A program made the position numbers and the translations under genes. Shown here piece after piece: positions 52,599-61,243 of a stretch of 64,000 bases of DNA. The DNA is taken from positions 97,901 to 161,900 of the forward strand of contig JAUYRZ010000036.1 in NCBI GenBank assembly GCA_030695565.1. The letters are read 5' to 3'. The notes under the pieces were generated by a model. The model saw only the letters and a program-made list of their open reading frames with translations. It was not told the origin of the DNA and did no database searches. The DNA is from Archangium sp. (GTDB taxonomy: Bacteria; Myxococcota; Myxococcia; Myxococcales; Myxococcaceae). Position 1 is the stretch's first letter. Every line of letters begins with the position of its first letter.

Positions 52599-53369
52599 AT
52601 GGCCTCCATCCGACTCGGTGATCTGCTCGTCAAAGCGAAAGTGATTAGCGAGAGCCAGTTGAAGGCTGCGCTCGCCGAGCAACAGAAGTGGGGTGGCAAG
52701 CTCGGTGAGCTCCTCGTGCGCATGAACTTCCTCACGGAAGACATGCTGGTGAAGGCGCTGAGCAAGCAGATGAACGTGCCCGCGGTGAATCTCGAGGCGA
52801 TCGAGAGCATTCCGCCGCACGTGCGCGCGAAGGTGCCCGCCGAGGTGGCGCGCGATCTGGTGGCGCTGCCGCTCCAGCTTCGCGACGAGGGCAAGACGTT
52901 GCTCGTGGCCATGGCCGAGCCGCAGAACCTGAAGCAGCTCGACACGCTTCGTTCGGTCAGCCGTTGCCGCATCACCGCGCAGCTCGCGGGCCGGCAGGCG
53001 ATCGCCAGGTCGTTCGCGCGGTTCTACGACGGTGAAGCCGAGATGGGCGCGGAGGGCGATGACGGCTTCAAGCTGGTCGACTCGCAGGGCCACACGCTCA
53101 TCAAGAACGTCGATGACGTGAAGGCCCCTGAGCGGCGCTCCACCAGCGCTGCCGCCGCGATCCGCATGCCGCCCACCGCGGCGCCGTTGACCCGGGCGCC
53201 CACGCAGGAAGCCCCCGCGGCGCCGCGGCCCAAGACGCCCTCTGAGACGCTTCGCGCCATCGAAGAAGCGCAGCGCAAAGAGGTCACCGCGCTCAAGGGC
53301 ATGGTCGAGCTGATGATCGAGAAGGGTGTCTTCACGCGCGAGGAATACCTCGCCAAGGTCAAACGCTGA
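52599..53369 (+). CDS. MshEN (GspE N-terminal)-domain protein
   Basis: 256 aa. Residues 3-60 RLGDLLVKAKVISESQLKAAL, AEQQKWGGKLGELLVRMNFL are the MshEN type that binds c-di-GMP in type II/IV ATPases; about 60-140 continue the domain, and the rest is a Pro/Ala linker plus a short helical end. There is no Walker motif, so it is not a motor. It may sense c-di-GMP. A second such protein follows 28 bp on, in the middle of the oligopeptide transporter locus. Promoter-like TTAGAAT precedes ATG 52599. Confidence 0.82.
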   Translation: MASIRLGDLLVKAKVISESQLKAALAEQQKWGGKLGELLVRMNFLTEDMLVKALSKQMNVPAVNLEAIESIPPHVRAKVPAEVARDLVALPLQLRDEGKTLLVAMAEPQNLKQLDTLRSVSRCRITAQLAGRQAIARSFARFYDGEAEMGAEGDDGFKLVDSQGHTLIKNVDDVKAPERRSTSAAAAIRMPPTAAPLTRAPTQEAPAAPRPKTPSETLRAIEEAQRKEVTALKGMVELMIEKGVFTREEYLAKVKR

Positions 53370-53397
53370 CGCTCTGAAGTACCCGAGGGTCTGGGCA

Positions 53398-54705
53398 GTG
53401 ACGAAGAAGAAGCTGGGCGAGATCCTCGTGAACTCCGGGGCCGTGAGCGGCCCTGACGTCGCCGCTGCGCTCGCTGATCAGAGCGCCGGTGAGCCCAGCC
53501 GCCTGGGCGATCTGCTCGTCGCCACCGGCAAGCTGAGCTCGGTGCAGCTCGCCCGCGCCCTGGCCGAGCAGTACCAGCTGCCCTACGTCGATCTGCCTCA
53601 GCTGCCCCAGGCCGTGCTCGACCTGGTGCCGCTCGACCTGCAGCGGCAGTTCCGCCTGGTGCCGCTGAAGTCGGACGGCACCGAGCTGTCGATCGCCATG
53701 GCCGACCTCGCCAACATCGAGGTGCTCGCGGTGCTCGAGCAACAGTGGACCCGGGTGCATGTGCACGTCGCAGGTGGTGACGAGATCGACGCGCTGCACG
53801 CCACGCTCTCGGGGATCTTCTCGCCCATCGTCAGCGACGACGACGCGAGCGTGCCTCCCTCGATTTCTCCGTTTCCCACCGCCGACGATCTCTTCGGCTC
53901 CCTCGATCTCGAGCCCGTCGAAGAGCTTCAGCTCACCGGCTCCGACTCCAGCCCTTCTCCGGTGCCCCTCATCGCGCCGCTCCACGCCGTGCCCCGGCCT
54001 TCACCCGCTGCGCCCAGCTCGGCGGGCCCTCGCGCCGAAGATCTGTTTGGCGACCTCAACCTCGAATCCGCCCGCACCGGCATCGCCGCGCGGCCGCCCG
54101 AAGACATTCTCAACTCGCCGGTGAAGAACGTGACCATGCCGCTGGGCGCGGTGACCAGGGAGATTCCAGCGATCGTCTCGCCCGTGCCCGATCCGCCCGA
54201 GGTCGCGGAGCTCGCCGAAGGCTCGGGTCCGGTGCTGATGGGCATTCGTGAAGGCACGGGGCCCTTGCTCGACATGCTCTTTCAGGAAGGCAGTGGTCCG
54301 ATGGGCGATCTGCTCCTCCGCGAAGGCACGGGGCCCGTGGTGGACACGCCTTTCTTCCGCGACTCTTCGCCGGGGGTGGTGGTGCCCACGATGTCCGATG
54401 CGCCGTTCGCCTCGAGCCGCTCGTCGTTGAGCGCGCTGGCGATCCCGCCCCTGCAATCGACGATGCCGGAGCACGAACCGCTCGCGCCTCCGGTGCCCGA
54501 CGTGTCGGCCAACGGAGAGGCGCTGCCCGATTGGTTGCGCACCGACGCGCCCCAGGAGGCGAAGTCGAATGGCCCGTCACCGTGGACGGGTGCGCTCGAT
54601 CACCTCATGCCTTCGAAGCTCGTAGTCGGGCTCACCCGCGCACTGCTCGCCCGCGGTCTGGTGACCGAGGAGGAGATCCTCGCGGCGCTGGGCCAGAAGA
54701 AGTGA
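53398..54705 (+). CDS. MshEN-domain protein with repeated EG(S/T)GP motif
   Basis: 435 aa from GTG 53398. KLGEILVNSGAVSGPDVAAAL and RLGDLLVATGKLSSVQLARAL start two half-domains of the MshEN type (~3-145). A long disordered region follows with four EG(S/T)GP units (~275-325) separated by LLxMLFQ-like hydrophobic spacers, which could be docking peptides. Ends in a helical MPSKLVVGLTRALLARGLVT, EEEILAALGQKK. No ATPase. Overlaps the dppD start by GTGA. Confidence 0.8.
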   Translation: MTKKKLGEILVNSGAVSGPDVAAALADQSAGEPSRLGDLLVATGKLSSVQLARALAEQYQLPYVDLPQLPQAVLDLVPLDLQRQFRLVPLKSDGTELSIAMADLANIEVLAVLEQQWTRVHVHVAGGDEIDALHATLSGIFSPIVSDDDASVPPSISPFPTADDLFGSLDLEPVEELQLTGSDSSPSPVPLIAPLHAVPRPSPAAPSSAGPRAEDLFGDLNLESARTGIAARPPEDILNSPVKNVTMPLGAVTREIPAIVSPVPDPPEVAELAEGSGPVLMGIREGTGPLLDMLFQEGSGPMGDLLLREGTGPVVDTPFFRDSSPGVVVPTMSDAPFASSRSSLSALAIPPLQSTMPEHEPLAPPVPDVSANGEALPDWLRTDAPQEAKSNGPSPWTGALDHLMPSKLVVGLTRALLARGLVTEEEILAALGQKK

Positions 54706-55646
54706 AGCGGACGACGACGCTTCCTGGAGAGGAAGTGACGCTCTCGGTGAAAGGCCTGGGCGTGGTGCTCGATGGGCACGCGCTGGTCGATGATTTTTCG
54801 CTCAAACTGCAGGCGGGCAGGGTGCACGCCGTGGTCGGTGAATCGGGGAGCGGCAAGACGCTCTCGGCGCTCGCCGTGTTGGGTCTGCTCCCTGAAGGCG
54901 CCACCACGCGCGGGAGTGCTTCGAAAGGCGGGGTCGAGTTGTTGACCGCCGCCGTGCCGCTGCGCCGCGAGGGCCTCGCCATGGTGCTGCAGGAGCCGCT
55001 GAGCGCACTCAACCCCGTGCTCTCGGTGGGCGCGCAGTTGATGGAGACGCTCTCGGTGCACGGGGCGCGCGGCGAGCTCCGCGCGCTCGCCGTGGCGTTG
55101 CTCGAAGAAGTCGGCATTCCCGCGGGTGAAGATCGCCTGCGCCTGTACCCCCACCAGCTCTCGGGCGGTCAGCGTCAGCGCGTGTCGATCGCGTGTGCGT
55201 TGGCGGCGTCGCCCGAGGTGTTGATCGCCGATGAGCCCACCACCGCGCTCGATGCCTCGATGCGCGGGGTGATCCTCTCGTTGTTGCGCCGGCTCGCCCG
55301 CGAACGAGCGCTCGCGGTGTGGCTCATCACGCACGATCTCCAGGCAGTGCGGGGGGCGAGCGACGAAGTGACCGTGATGTACGCGGGGCGGGTGGTCGAA
55401 CAGGGCCTCACCGAGCAGGTGCTGGAGTCGCCGCGACATCCGTACACCGCCGGGTTGTTGCGCTCGAACCCTGCGGGCTCGAAGCCCGGTGCCCCGTTGC
55501 CTGCGCTGCCGGGCTCGGTTCCGCTGGCCAGTGAGGTGATCCCCGGCTGCCGCTTTCACCCCCGATGCCCGCGCGTCTTCGACCGCTGCCGGGTCGAGCG
55601 GCCGGCGTTGCTCACGGGCGCGGCCTGCCATCTGGTGAACCCGTGA
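54702..55646 (+). CDS. dppD: Oligopeptide ABC ATPase, DppD type
   Basis: 314 aa from GTG 54702. Walker A GESGSGKT (~47), signature LSGGQRQRVSIACAL, Walker B VLIADEPTTALD, and the C-terminal oligo_HPY with Cys motif (CRFHPRCPRVFDRC). Its start overlaps the stop of the MshEN gene, so it is in the same operon as the permeases despite the insertion. Confidence 0.93.
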   Translation: MKRTTTLPGEEVTLSVKGLGVVLDGHALVDDFSLKLQAGRVHAVVGESGSGKTLSALAVLGLLPEGATTRGSASKGGVELLTAAVPLRREGLAMVLQEPLSALNPVLSVGAQLMETLSVHGARGELRALAVALLEEVGIPAGEDRLRLYPHQLSGGQRQRVSIACALAASPEVLIADEPTTALDASMRGVILSLLRRLARERALAVWLITHDLQAVRGASDEVTVMYAGRVVEQGLTEQVLESPRHPYTAGLLRSNPAGSKPGAPLPALPGSVPLASEVIPGCRFHPRCPRVFDRCRVERPALLTGAACHLVNP

Positions 55647-56524
55647 GCGCGCTGCTCGAGGCCAAAGACGTGCAGGTCAGCTACCGCGTGAGCGGCCGGA
55701 GGATCGACGCGGTGCGGGGCGTGAGCTTGAACGTCGGGCGAGGCGATCGCGTGGGCCTCATCGGAGAATCCGGCAGTGGCAAGTCGTCGCTCGCCCGCGC
55801 GCTGCTGGGCCTGGAGCGGCTCGCGGGCGGCAGCGTGACCTTCGATGGCCAGCCGATGCACGGCGCGAAGCCTGCGCTGCGCCGCCGCTTTCAGCCGGTG
55901 TTTCAAGACGTGGGCGCGGCGCTCAACCCGCGCATGCGCCTTCGAGAGGTGCTCGCCGAGCCGTTCGTCATTCACGATCGCAAGGTCGATGACGCCGTCT
56001 TGAGCGCCTTGCTCGCGCAGGTGCAGCTGAGCGCCGAGCTGCTCACCCGCTTGCCCCACGAACTCTCGGTGGGGCAGCGGCAGCGGGTGAACCTGGCCCG
56101 CGCGCTTGCGCTCGAGCCGGAGCTGTTGTTGCTCGATGAGCCCGTGTCGGCGCTCGATGTGAGCGTGCAAGCGCAGGTGCTCAACCTGCTCAACGCGCTG
56201 ACGCAGCAACGGGCGCTGCTGGTGATCACCCACGATCTCGACGTGGTGGCGCACCTGTGCTCGCGCGTGGCGGTGATGTTCGCCGGGCGCATCGTGGAGA
56301 GCGGCTCGGTCGTGGACGTGCTCGAGCGGCCGCTCCACCCGTACACGCGGCTGCTGGTGGAGAGCCGGCAGAAGATCGTGGAAGGCGCCGAGGCCGCTGC
56401 TGCTTCGACCGGCTGCAGCTTTCACCCGCGCTGCGCGCACGCGATCGATCGCTGCCGCTCCGAAGATCCGCGCCTCACGGGGGAGACCCAGCGCAGCGCG
56501 TGCTTCGTCTTCGAGGGGCGCTGA
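55643..56524 (+). CDS. dppF: Oligopeptide ABC ATPase, DppF type
   Basis: 293 aa from GTG 55643, overlapping dppD. Walker A GESGSGKSS, signature LSVGQRQRVNLARAL (Val for the second Gly), Walker B LLLLDEPVSALD and a second Cys motif CSFHPRCAHAIDRC. It pairs with DppD to power uptake. The altered signature residue is unusual but occurs in DppF-like proteins. Confidence 0.93.
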   Translation: MSALLEAKDVQVSYRVSGRRIDAVRGVSLNVGRGDRVGLIGESGSGKSSLARALLGLERLAGGSVTFDGQPMHGAKPALRRRFQPVFQDVGAALNPRMRLREVLAEPFVIHDRKVDDAVLSALLAQVQLSAELLTRLPHELSVGQRQRVNLARALALEPELLLLDEPVSALDVSVQAQVLNLLNALTQQRALLVITHDLDVVAHLCSRVAVMFAGRIVESGSVVDVLERPLHPYTRLLVESRQKIVEGAEAAAASTGCSFHPRCAHAIDRCRSEDPRLTGETQRSACFVFEGR

Positions 56525-56931
56525 TGTTCTGGCTCAGCCATCACCCGCCCGACGAGCTCGACCGCTGCTACCGCTTCGGGTCACTGCATCTGTGCGCCCG
56601 CTGCCTGGGCACCTACCCGGTGATGTTCGCCACCCTCGCCGTGCAGATCGCGCTGCGCGCGCCCCTGGAGCACCCGCTCGATCTCCCGGTGTGCATTGCC
56701 CTGGTGCTCCCGGCGACCCTCGATTGGGCGCTGGGGCGCTTCCAACCCCACCGCTTCAGCAACCTCTGGCGCTCGGCCACCGGCATTTTGCTGGGACTGG
56801 GGTTGGGTCGCAGCCTGTTCATCCACCTTCAGCGGCCCCTGCCTCCTGCTCTTCTGGCGCAAGGGATCGTGGTGACAGCCATCGCTTTGCCTGTCATTTT
56901 CGCGGCTTACCGGCAAAAACGCCGGCGGTAG
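56524..56931 (+). CDS. DUF2085-family membrane protein
   Basis: 135 aa. The N-terminus has HHPPDELDRCYRFGSLHLCARCLGTY, the conserved His/Cys (CxRC) pattern of DUF2085, followed by three or four membrane helices and a basic end. Function unknown. The Cys pair may bind a metal. Starts overlapping the dppF stop (TGATG). Confidence 0.82.
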   Translation: MFWLSHHPPDELDRCYRFGSLHLCARCLGTYPVMFATLAVQIALRAPLEHPLDLPVCIALVLPATLDWALGRFQPHRFSNLWRSATGILLGLGLGRSLFIHLQRPLPPALLAQGIVVTAIALPVIFAAYRQKRRR

Positions 56932-56982
56932 ATCACTGACGCGCCCCACGCGTTCAATGGGAACGACAGAACGAGGACACGG

Positions 56983-57612
56983 TTGGGACCTGCGACTTCG
57001 GACGAGCAACTCATGCTCGCTTTCAAGTCCGGTGACGCGAGGGCGTTTTCAACGCTCGTCCAGCGCCACCGGGGGCCGGTCTACAACTTCATCCTCCGGT
57101 TTGTCGGTCATCGGCAGAGGGCCGAAGACGTGCTTCAGGAGACCTGGCTCAAGGTGGTGCGCAACAGCAGCGAGTGGCAACCCAAGGCCAAGTTCACGAC
57201 CTGGGTCTATACGATCGCGAGGAACCTCTGCGTGGACAGCGCGCGGAAAGAGAGCTTCCGGAAGACCGATTCGCTCGACGCTCCGGCGTCGCACGACGCG
57301 TCTGACGGCCGCTCGGTGGGCGATCTCGTGGCAGACGAGAACGCCTCCACTCCAGACCGGGCGGCGCACAACGTGCGAATCCGCCCGATGATCGAGAAGG
57401 CGTTGGAGAGCCTTCCCACGGAGCAGCGAGAGGTCTTCTTGCTGCGCGAGTACCAGGGCATCGGCTTCAAGGAGATCGCAGAGGTCACGGGCGTCAACGA
57501 GAACACCGTGAAGAGTCGAATGAGGTACGCGCTCGAAGGGCTGCGAAAGCGGCTCGCCGAGTTGGGCGTCGATGGGGAAACCGCAGACGTAGACGGAAGG
57601 ACAGTGGCCTGA
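56983..57612 (+). CDS. ECF RNA polymerase sigma factor
   Basis: 209 aa from TTG 56983 (GAGGA 6 bp upstream). Region 2 VQRHRGPVYNFILRFVGHRQ and AEDVLQETWLKVVRN with FTTWVYTIARNLCVDSARK; region 4 LPTEQREVFLLREYQGIGFK, EIAEVTGVNENTVKSRMRYAL. A ~35-residue linker. It directs transcription of an unknown regulon and is probably held by the anti-sigma factor encoded 4 bp downstream. Confidence 0.92.
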   Translation: MGPATSDEQLMLAFKSGDARAFSTLVQRHRGPVYNFILRFVGHRQRAEDVLQETWLKVVRNSSEWQPKAKFTTWVYTIARNLCVDSARKESFRKTDSLDAPASHDASDGRSVGDLVADENASTPDRAAHNVRIRPMIEKALESLPTEQREVFLLREYQGIGFKEIAEVTGVNENTVKSRMRYALEGLRKRLAELGVDGETADVDGRTVA

Positions 57613-57616
57613 GGTC

Positions 57617-59134
57617 ATGAAGAGCGCGGCGCACCAGTACGAGGACAAGCTCCTCGAGTTCGCTTACGGCGAGCTTCCACAGCACGAGGCCGAAGCGGTC
57701 GACGCGCACGTGCGTGGCTGCCACCGGTGCTCTGCGTCGCTCTCCGAGATCCGCGGAGTGCGCGCCACCATGGCCCAGCTGCCCATGCACGCCGCGCCCG
57801 ATGCCGGCCTCGACTCGCTGCTGGCCTACGCGGAGCAGGCCGCCCAGCGGAACAGCACGAAATCGGCCCCGTCTTTCTGGAAGCGCGTCTTGATGCCGCT
57901 GGCCTCGCTCGCCGCGTTGGCCACCGTCGGGGTGATCGGCTTCCGCGCGAACGAAGAGTTCGACACCAGCCCCGCGTCGATCGTCGCCCAGGGCCTGGTC
58001 GAAGATCGGGCCCGCGCCGAGAACAAAGCCCAGGAGCAGAACGACCTCCTGCCCGCCCCCGTCGCCGCCGCCGCACCGCAGACCCCCTCGGCCGAGCCGA
58101 TGGAAGACGAGCGCTCGTCCAACGTGCTCGCGGCCAAAGACGGCAAGAAGAACGCGGACCTCGATCTTCAGCGTGAAGCGGGTGGAAAACGCGCCGAGGT
58201 CTGGAGCCCCGAGCCGAAGAAAGACGCGCCCCAGTCGGCCACCCGGCGCACCGCGAAGATGGATCCCGTCGCGAACAACGATCAGCAGGTGTACCGCGAC
58301 GACTATTCGAACGCGGCCCTGCGCGGTGCGCTCAAGGAGCCGATGAAAGAAGTGACGGCGCCGCCGCCGCCCCCCGCTCAGGACAAGCTGGGGTACGGCC
58401 TGGGCTCGGGGCCGTCGAATGAAGGCGCTCCTTCGGGGAGCACGGGTGGGGTGCCTTCGCCCAAGCCCGCCCCGGTGAAGGCTCCGGAGGAGAAGCAGAA
58501 GGCCGAGAGCAAGCAGCGCGCGAAGTCGGAAGAGGAGCGGCCCGCCGATGCGGCGCCTGCTCCGGCCACGGCTGCGCCGGTGATGCCGTCCTCCACGTCT
58601 TCGGCGCCACCCATGAAGAAGTCAGCGCCCAAGGGTGGGTATGGAATCCGCCCGCAGCTGGGCGACACCGGCTCGCTGGCCGCCGAGTCAGACGACGCGG
58701 CGCTCGAGAAGTCCGACTCGCTTCGGGTCGACAGTGATTCGAAGTTCGCCCAGCGTCAGGCCGCCGAATCCCGCACCCGCTCGCTCGAATCGGCGCGCGT
58801 GGCTTCGAGCCGGGGTGACCGCGTCTCCGAGATCCGGTTGCTCGCCCAGGTGCTCCAGAATGGCGCCGTCGGCTCCGAGCGCGTCGAGGCCCTCAAGCGC
58901 ATCTGTGATGCCTACGAAGCGCTGGGCGAAGCCGAACGCGCCGACCCGTTCTGTGACTCGCTGCTCAGCGAGTTCCCCAACACCGCCGCCGCCAGGGCCG
59001 TGGAGGATCGCCGCCGGCGCATGCAGCGCGCGCCCGCTCCGGCCCAGAAACGATCGGCCTCGGAGCAGAAGCTCGATTTCGAAGACGCCTCCAAGCCCAG
59101 GCCTGCCGAAGCGGCTCCGGCGCAGGCCTACTGA
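57617..59134 (+). CDS. Zinc-finger anti-sigma factor with long Pro/Ala-rich extension and TPR-like end
   Basis: 505 aa. N-terminal zf-HC2 (EAEAVDAHVRGCHRC, His-x3-Cys-x2-Cys), one membrane helix ~93-112, then ~240 residues of Pro/Ala/Glu/Lys-rich sequence with a PPPPPAQ block, and a C-terminal helical TPR-like part (LLAQVLQNGAVGSERVEALK, CDAYEALGEAERADPFCDSL). It should bind the upstream sigma factor in the cytoplasm and sense an envelope signal via the extension. ATG 57617 follows GAGG. Confidence 0.87.
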   Translation: MKSAAHQYEDKLLEFAYGELPQHEAEAVDAHVRGCHRCSASLSEIRGVRATMAQLPMHAAPDAGLDSLLAYAEQAAQRNSTKSAPSFWKRVLMPLASLAALATVGVIGFRANEEFDTSPASIVAQGLVEDRARAENKAQEQNDLLPAPVAAAAPQTPSAEPMEDERSSNVLAAKDGKKNADLDLQREAGGKRAEVWSPEPKKDAPQSATRRTAKMDPVANNDQQVYRDDYSNAALRGALKEPMKEVTAPPPPPAQDKLGYGLGSGPSNEGAPSGSTGGVPSPKPAPVKAPEEKQKAESKQRAKSEEERPADAAPAPATAAPVMPSSTSSAPPMKKSAPKGGYGIRPQLGDTGSLAAESDDAALEKSDSLRVDSDSKFAQRQAAESRTRSLESARVASSRGDRVSEIRLLAQVLQNGAVGSERVEALKRICDAYEALGEAERADPFCDSLLSEFPNTAAARAVEDRRRRMQRAPAPAQKRSASEQKLDFEDASKPRPAEAAPAQAY

Positions 59135-59201
59135 GCCCACCGGGTGACAGGCGTTCGGCCGGCTGGTCAGCGGCCTCCTGTTTCGTGACAGACTGCGGTT
59201 C

Positions 59202-59447
59202 GTGGCCACGCCGAAGAAACCCAGAGTGACGCTGCGCCGCCGCGGTCAGGCGATGCTCGAGTACTCGATGATCAATTGGCTGGTGATCGTCGCCCTCGTG
59301 CTCAGCTCGACGGTGCGGATCATTCCGGGGCCGCGGGTGTCAACTTCGAGCACCCGGCCGCCGATGAGCCTGATCGAGATGTTCCTGTACGCGTACCAGG
59401 TTCACTACGACACCTACCTCTACTCGCTCAGCCTGCCTTTTCCGTGA
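59202..59447 (+). CDS. Small Tad-associated pilin/TadE-like membrane protein
   Basis: 81 aa from GTG 59202. RRRGQAMLEYSMINWLVIVALVL carries the G-Q-x-x-L/V-E-Y pattern of TadE/Flp-type pseudopilins: a Gly, then Glu-Tyr at +4/+5 and a hydrophobic helix, suggesting prepilin-peptidase processing after the Gly. The tail ends VHYDTYLYSLSLPFP. It lies directly before cpaB, so a Tad component is likely. Divergent sequence; exact class uncertain. Confidence 0.68.
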   Translation: MATPKKPRVTLRRRGQAMLEYSMINWLVIVALVLSSTVRIIPGPRVSTSSTRPPMSLIEMFLYAYQVHYDTYLYSLSLPFP

Positions 59448-59554
59448 GCTGAACCCTTTGACAGGGGCAAGCCGGCTGCTGCTAGTATCCGTCTGACTTT
59501 TCGCGCCTTTTTGGTCGCGTCCGGCAATTTGTCGCATCCAGGAGACCTGAACGC

Positions 59555-60379
59555 ATGCTCAAGGGAAAAGCCCCACTCATCGTTGCCATCGTCCTCTTCG
59601 TCATTGGCTTCGGTGTGTCGTTCAGCGCCATCCAGAAGCAGAAAAATGATGTGCGCAAGGGGTGGAACCTCGTGCCGGTCGTCGTCTCCGCGGTCGACAT
59701 CTCCGAGGGCACGGTGGTCACCATGGAGATGATCAGCCAGCGCTCCATCCCCGAGCAGTTCGTGACCTCGTCGGTCGTCAAGCCCGACTCGGCCAGCTAC
59801 ATCGTCAACCAGAAGGTGCTGGTGGCGCTGCAGGCCGGTGACCCGCTGCTGTGGAGCCAGTTCGAGACCACCAAGGCGGCCGAGCGGCTCTCGACCAAGG
59901 TGCAGAAGAAGGCCCGCGCGATCACCATCGAGGCGAAGTCGACCACCGCCGTCGGCGGCTGGGTGCGCCCCAACGACCACGTCGACATCATCGGCACCTT
60001 CAAGGACCCCGCGACCAACGAGCAGGTCGCCGTCACCTTGCTGCAGAACGTGATCATCCTCGCGACCGGTAAAATCACCGGCACCACCAACATCAACCTC
60101 ATTCCCGAGAACGAGCGCGCGTATGGCCACGTGTCGCTGCTGGTCATTCCGGAAGAGGCCGAGATCCTCGTGCTCAGCCAGGAGCTGGGCAACCTGACCC
60201 TCTCGCTGCGCAACGAAGAAGACATCGACGTGCTCGAGGAGCGCGGCCGCGCCACCATCTCGACCCTGCTCTCGGGTGAGCGCACCAAGGTGCTGCAGCA
60301 GAAGCGTTTCAACACCATTCAGGTCATCCGCGGCGCTGCGGCCAGCGACACCCGCGGCGGCGCTGCCGCTCCGGAATAA
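59555..60379 (+). CDS. cpaB: Tad system protein CpaB/RcpC
   Basis: 274 aa. N-terminal membrane helix (~7-26), then the SAF-like domain VVVSAVDISEGTVVTMEMI and a tandem beta domain (RAITIEAKSTTAVGGWVRPNDHVDII), typical for CpaB, the periplasmic protein that lines the secretin of Tad pili. Ends with a Gly/Ala-rich tail. TadB follows 9 bp after its stop. Confidence 0.92.
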   Translation: MLKGKAPLIVAIVLFVIGFGVSFSAIQKQKNDVRKGWNLVPVVVSAVDISEGTVVTMEMISQRSIPEQFVTSSVVKPDSASYIVNQKVLVALQAGDPLLWSQFETTKAAERLSTKVQKKARAITIEAKSTTAVGGWVRPNDHVDIIGTFKDPATNEQVAVTLLQNVIILATGKITGTTNINLIPENERAYGHVSLLVIPEEAEILVLSQELGNLTLSLRNEEDIDVLEERGRATISTLLSGERTKVLQQKRFNTIQVIRGAAASDTRGGAAAPE

Positions 60380-60388
60380 GCGACCACC

Positions 60389-61234
60389 ATGTTCGCCGCG
60401 ATCGCCAGTCTGCTGTTGGGTGGAGGAACGTTCTTCCTCACGCTCGTCGTCATGGGCGTGCTGGGCAAGGCCTACGAGACCTACCAGGAGCGCTACATCG
60501 TCAAGTCGATGAACGACTTGAGCGACATGTTCCTGTTCATCGACCCGCGGCAGATGCTGGTGCTCAACATCGCCTCGATGATCGTGCTGGGCGGCTTCAG
60601 CTACCTGGTGATCAACCCCCTCGTCGCCATCGGCGCCTTCATCTTCGGCTTCTTCCTGCCGATGATGATGGTCAAGCACTACCGGGTGAAGCGCATCAAG
60701 AAGTTCAACACCCAGCTGGTCGACGCGCTGCAGGCCATGGCCAACGCCTTCAAGGCCGGCCTCACCTTCCAGCAGGCCATCGAGCAGATCAGCAAAGACT
60801 CCATGCCGCCGCTGCAGCAGGAGTTCGGCCTGTTCGTCAAAGAGGCCAAGCTGGGCGTGCCCGTCGAAGAAGCGCTCAACAACATGAGCAAGCGGGTGGG
60901 CAGCGACGACCTCGAGCTGGTCTCCACGGCCACCAACATCAGCCGGCAGCTCGGCGGCAACATGGCCGAGATGTACGAGACGTTGTCGACCACCATCCGC
61001 GAGCGGTTCCGCCTCGAGGGCAAGATCGACGCGCTGACGGCGCAGGGCAAGCTGCAGGGCTGGGTGGTGTCGGCGATGCCGCTGATCCTCGGCGTGGTGC
61101 TCAACTACATGCGCCCCGACCTGATGCAGCCGATGCTCGATCACATCTTCGGCTACGTGCTCGTCTTCACGATCATGCTCATGGAGATCATGGGCGTGCT
61201 CATCATCCGTCGCATCACGAACATCGACATCTGA
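60389..61234 (+). CDS. tadB: Tad system inner-membrane protein TadB (T2SF)
   Basis: 281 aa. T2SF domain with membrane helices ~5-30, 60-95, 225-270; QLVDALQAMANAFKAGLTFQQAIEQIS and MSKRVGSDDLELVSTATNI are typical TadB. Platform protein for the Tad ATPase. 9 bp before tadC. Confidence 0.92.
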   Translation: MFAAIASLLLGGGTFFLTLVVMGVLGKAYETYQERYIVKSMNDLSDMFLFIDPRQMLVLNIASMIVLGGFSYLVINPLVAIGAFIFGFFLPMMMVKHYRVKRIKKFNTQLVDALQAMANAFKAGLTFQQAIEQISKDSMPPLQQEFGLFVKEAKLGVPVEEALNNMSKRVGSDDLELVSTATNISRQLGGNMAEMYETLSTTIRERFRLEGKIDALTAQGKLQGWVVSAMPLILGVVLNYMRPDLMQPMLDHIFGYVLVFTIMLMEIMGVLIIRRITNIDI

Positions 61235-61243
61235 GGAGCGACG

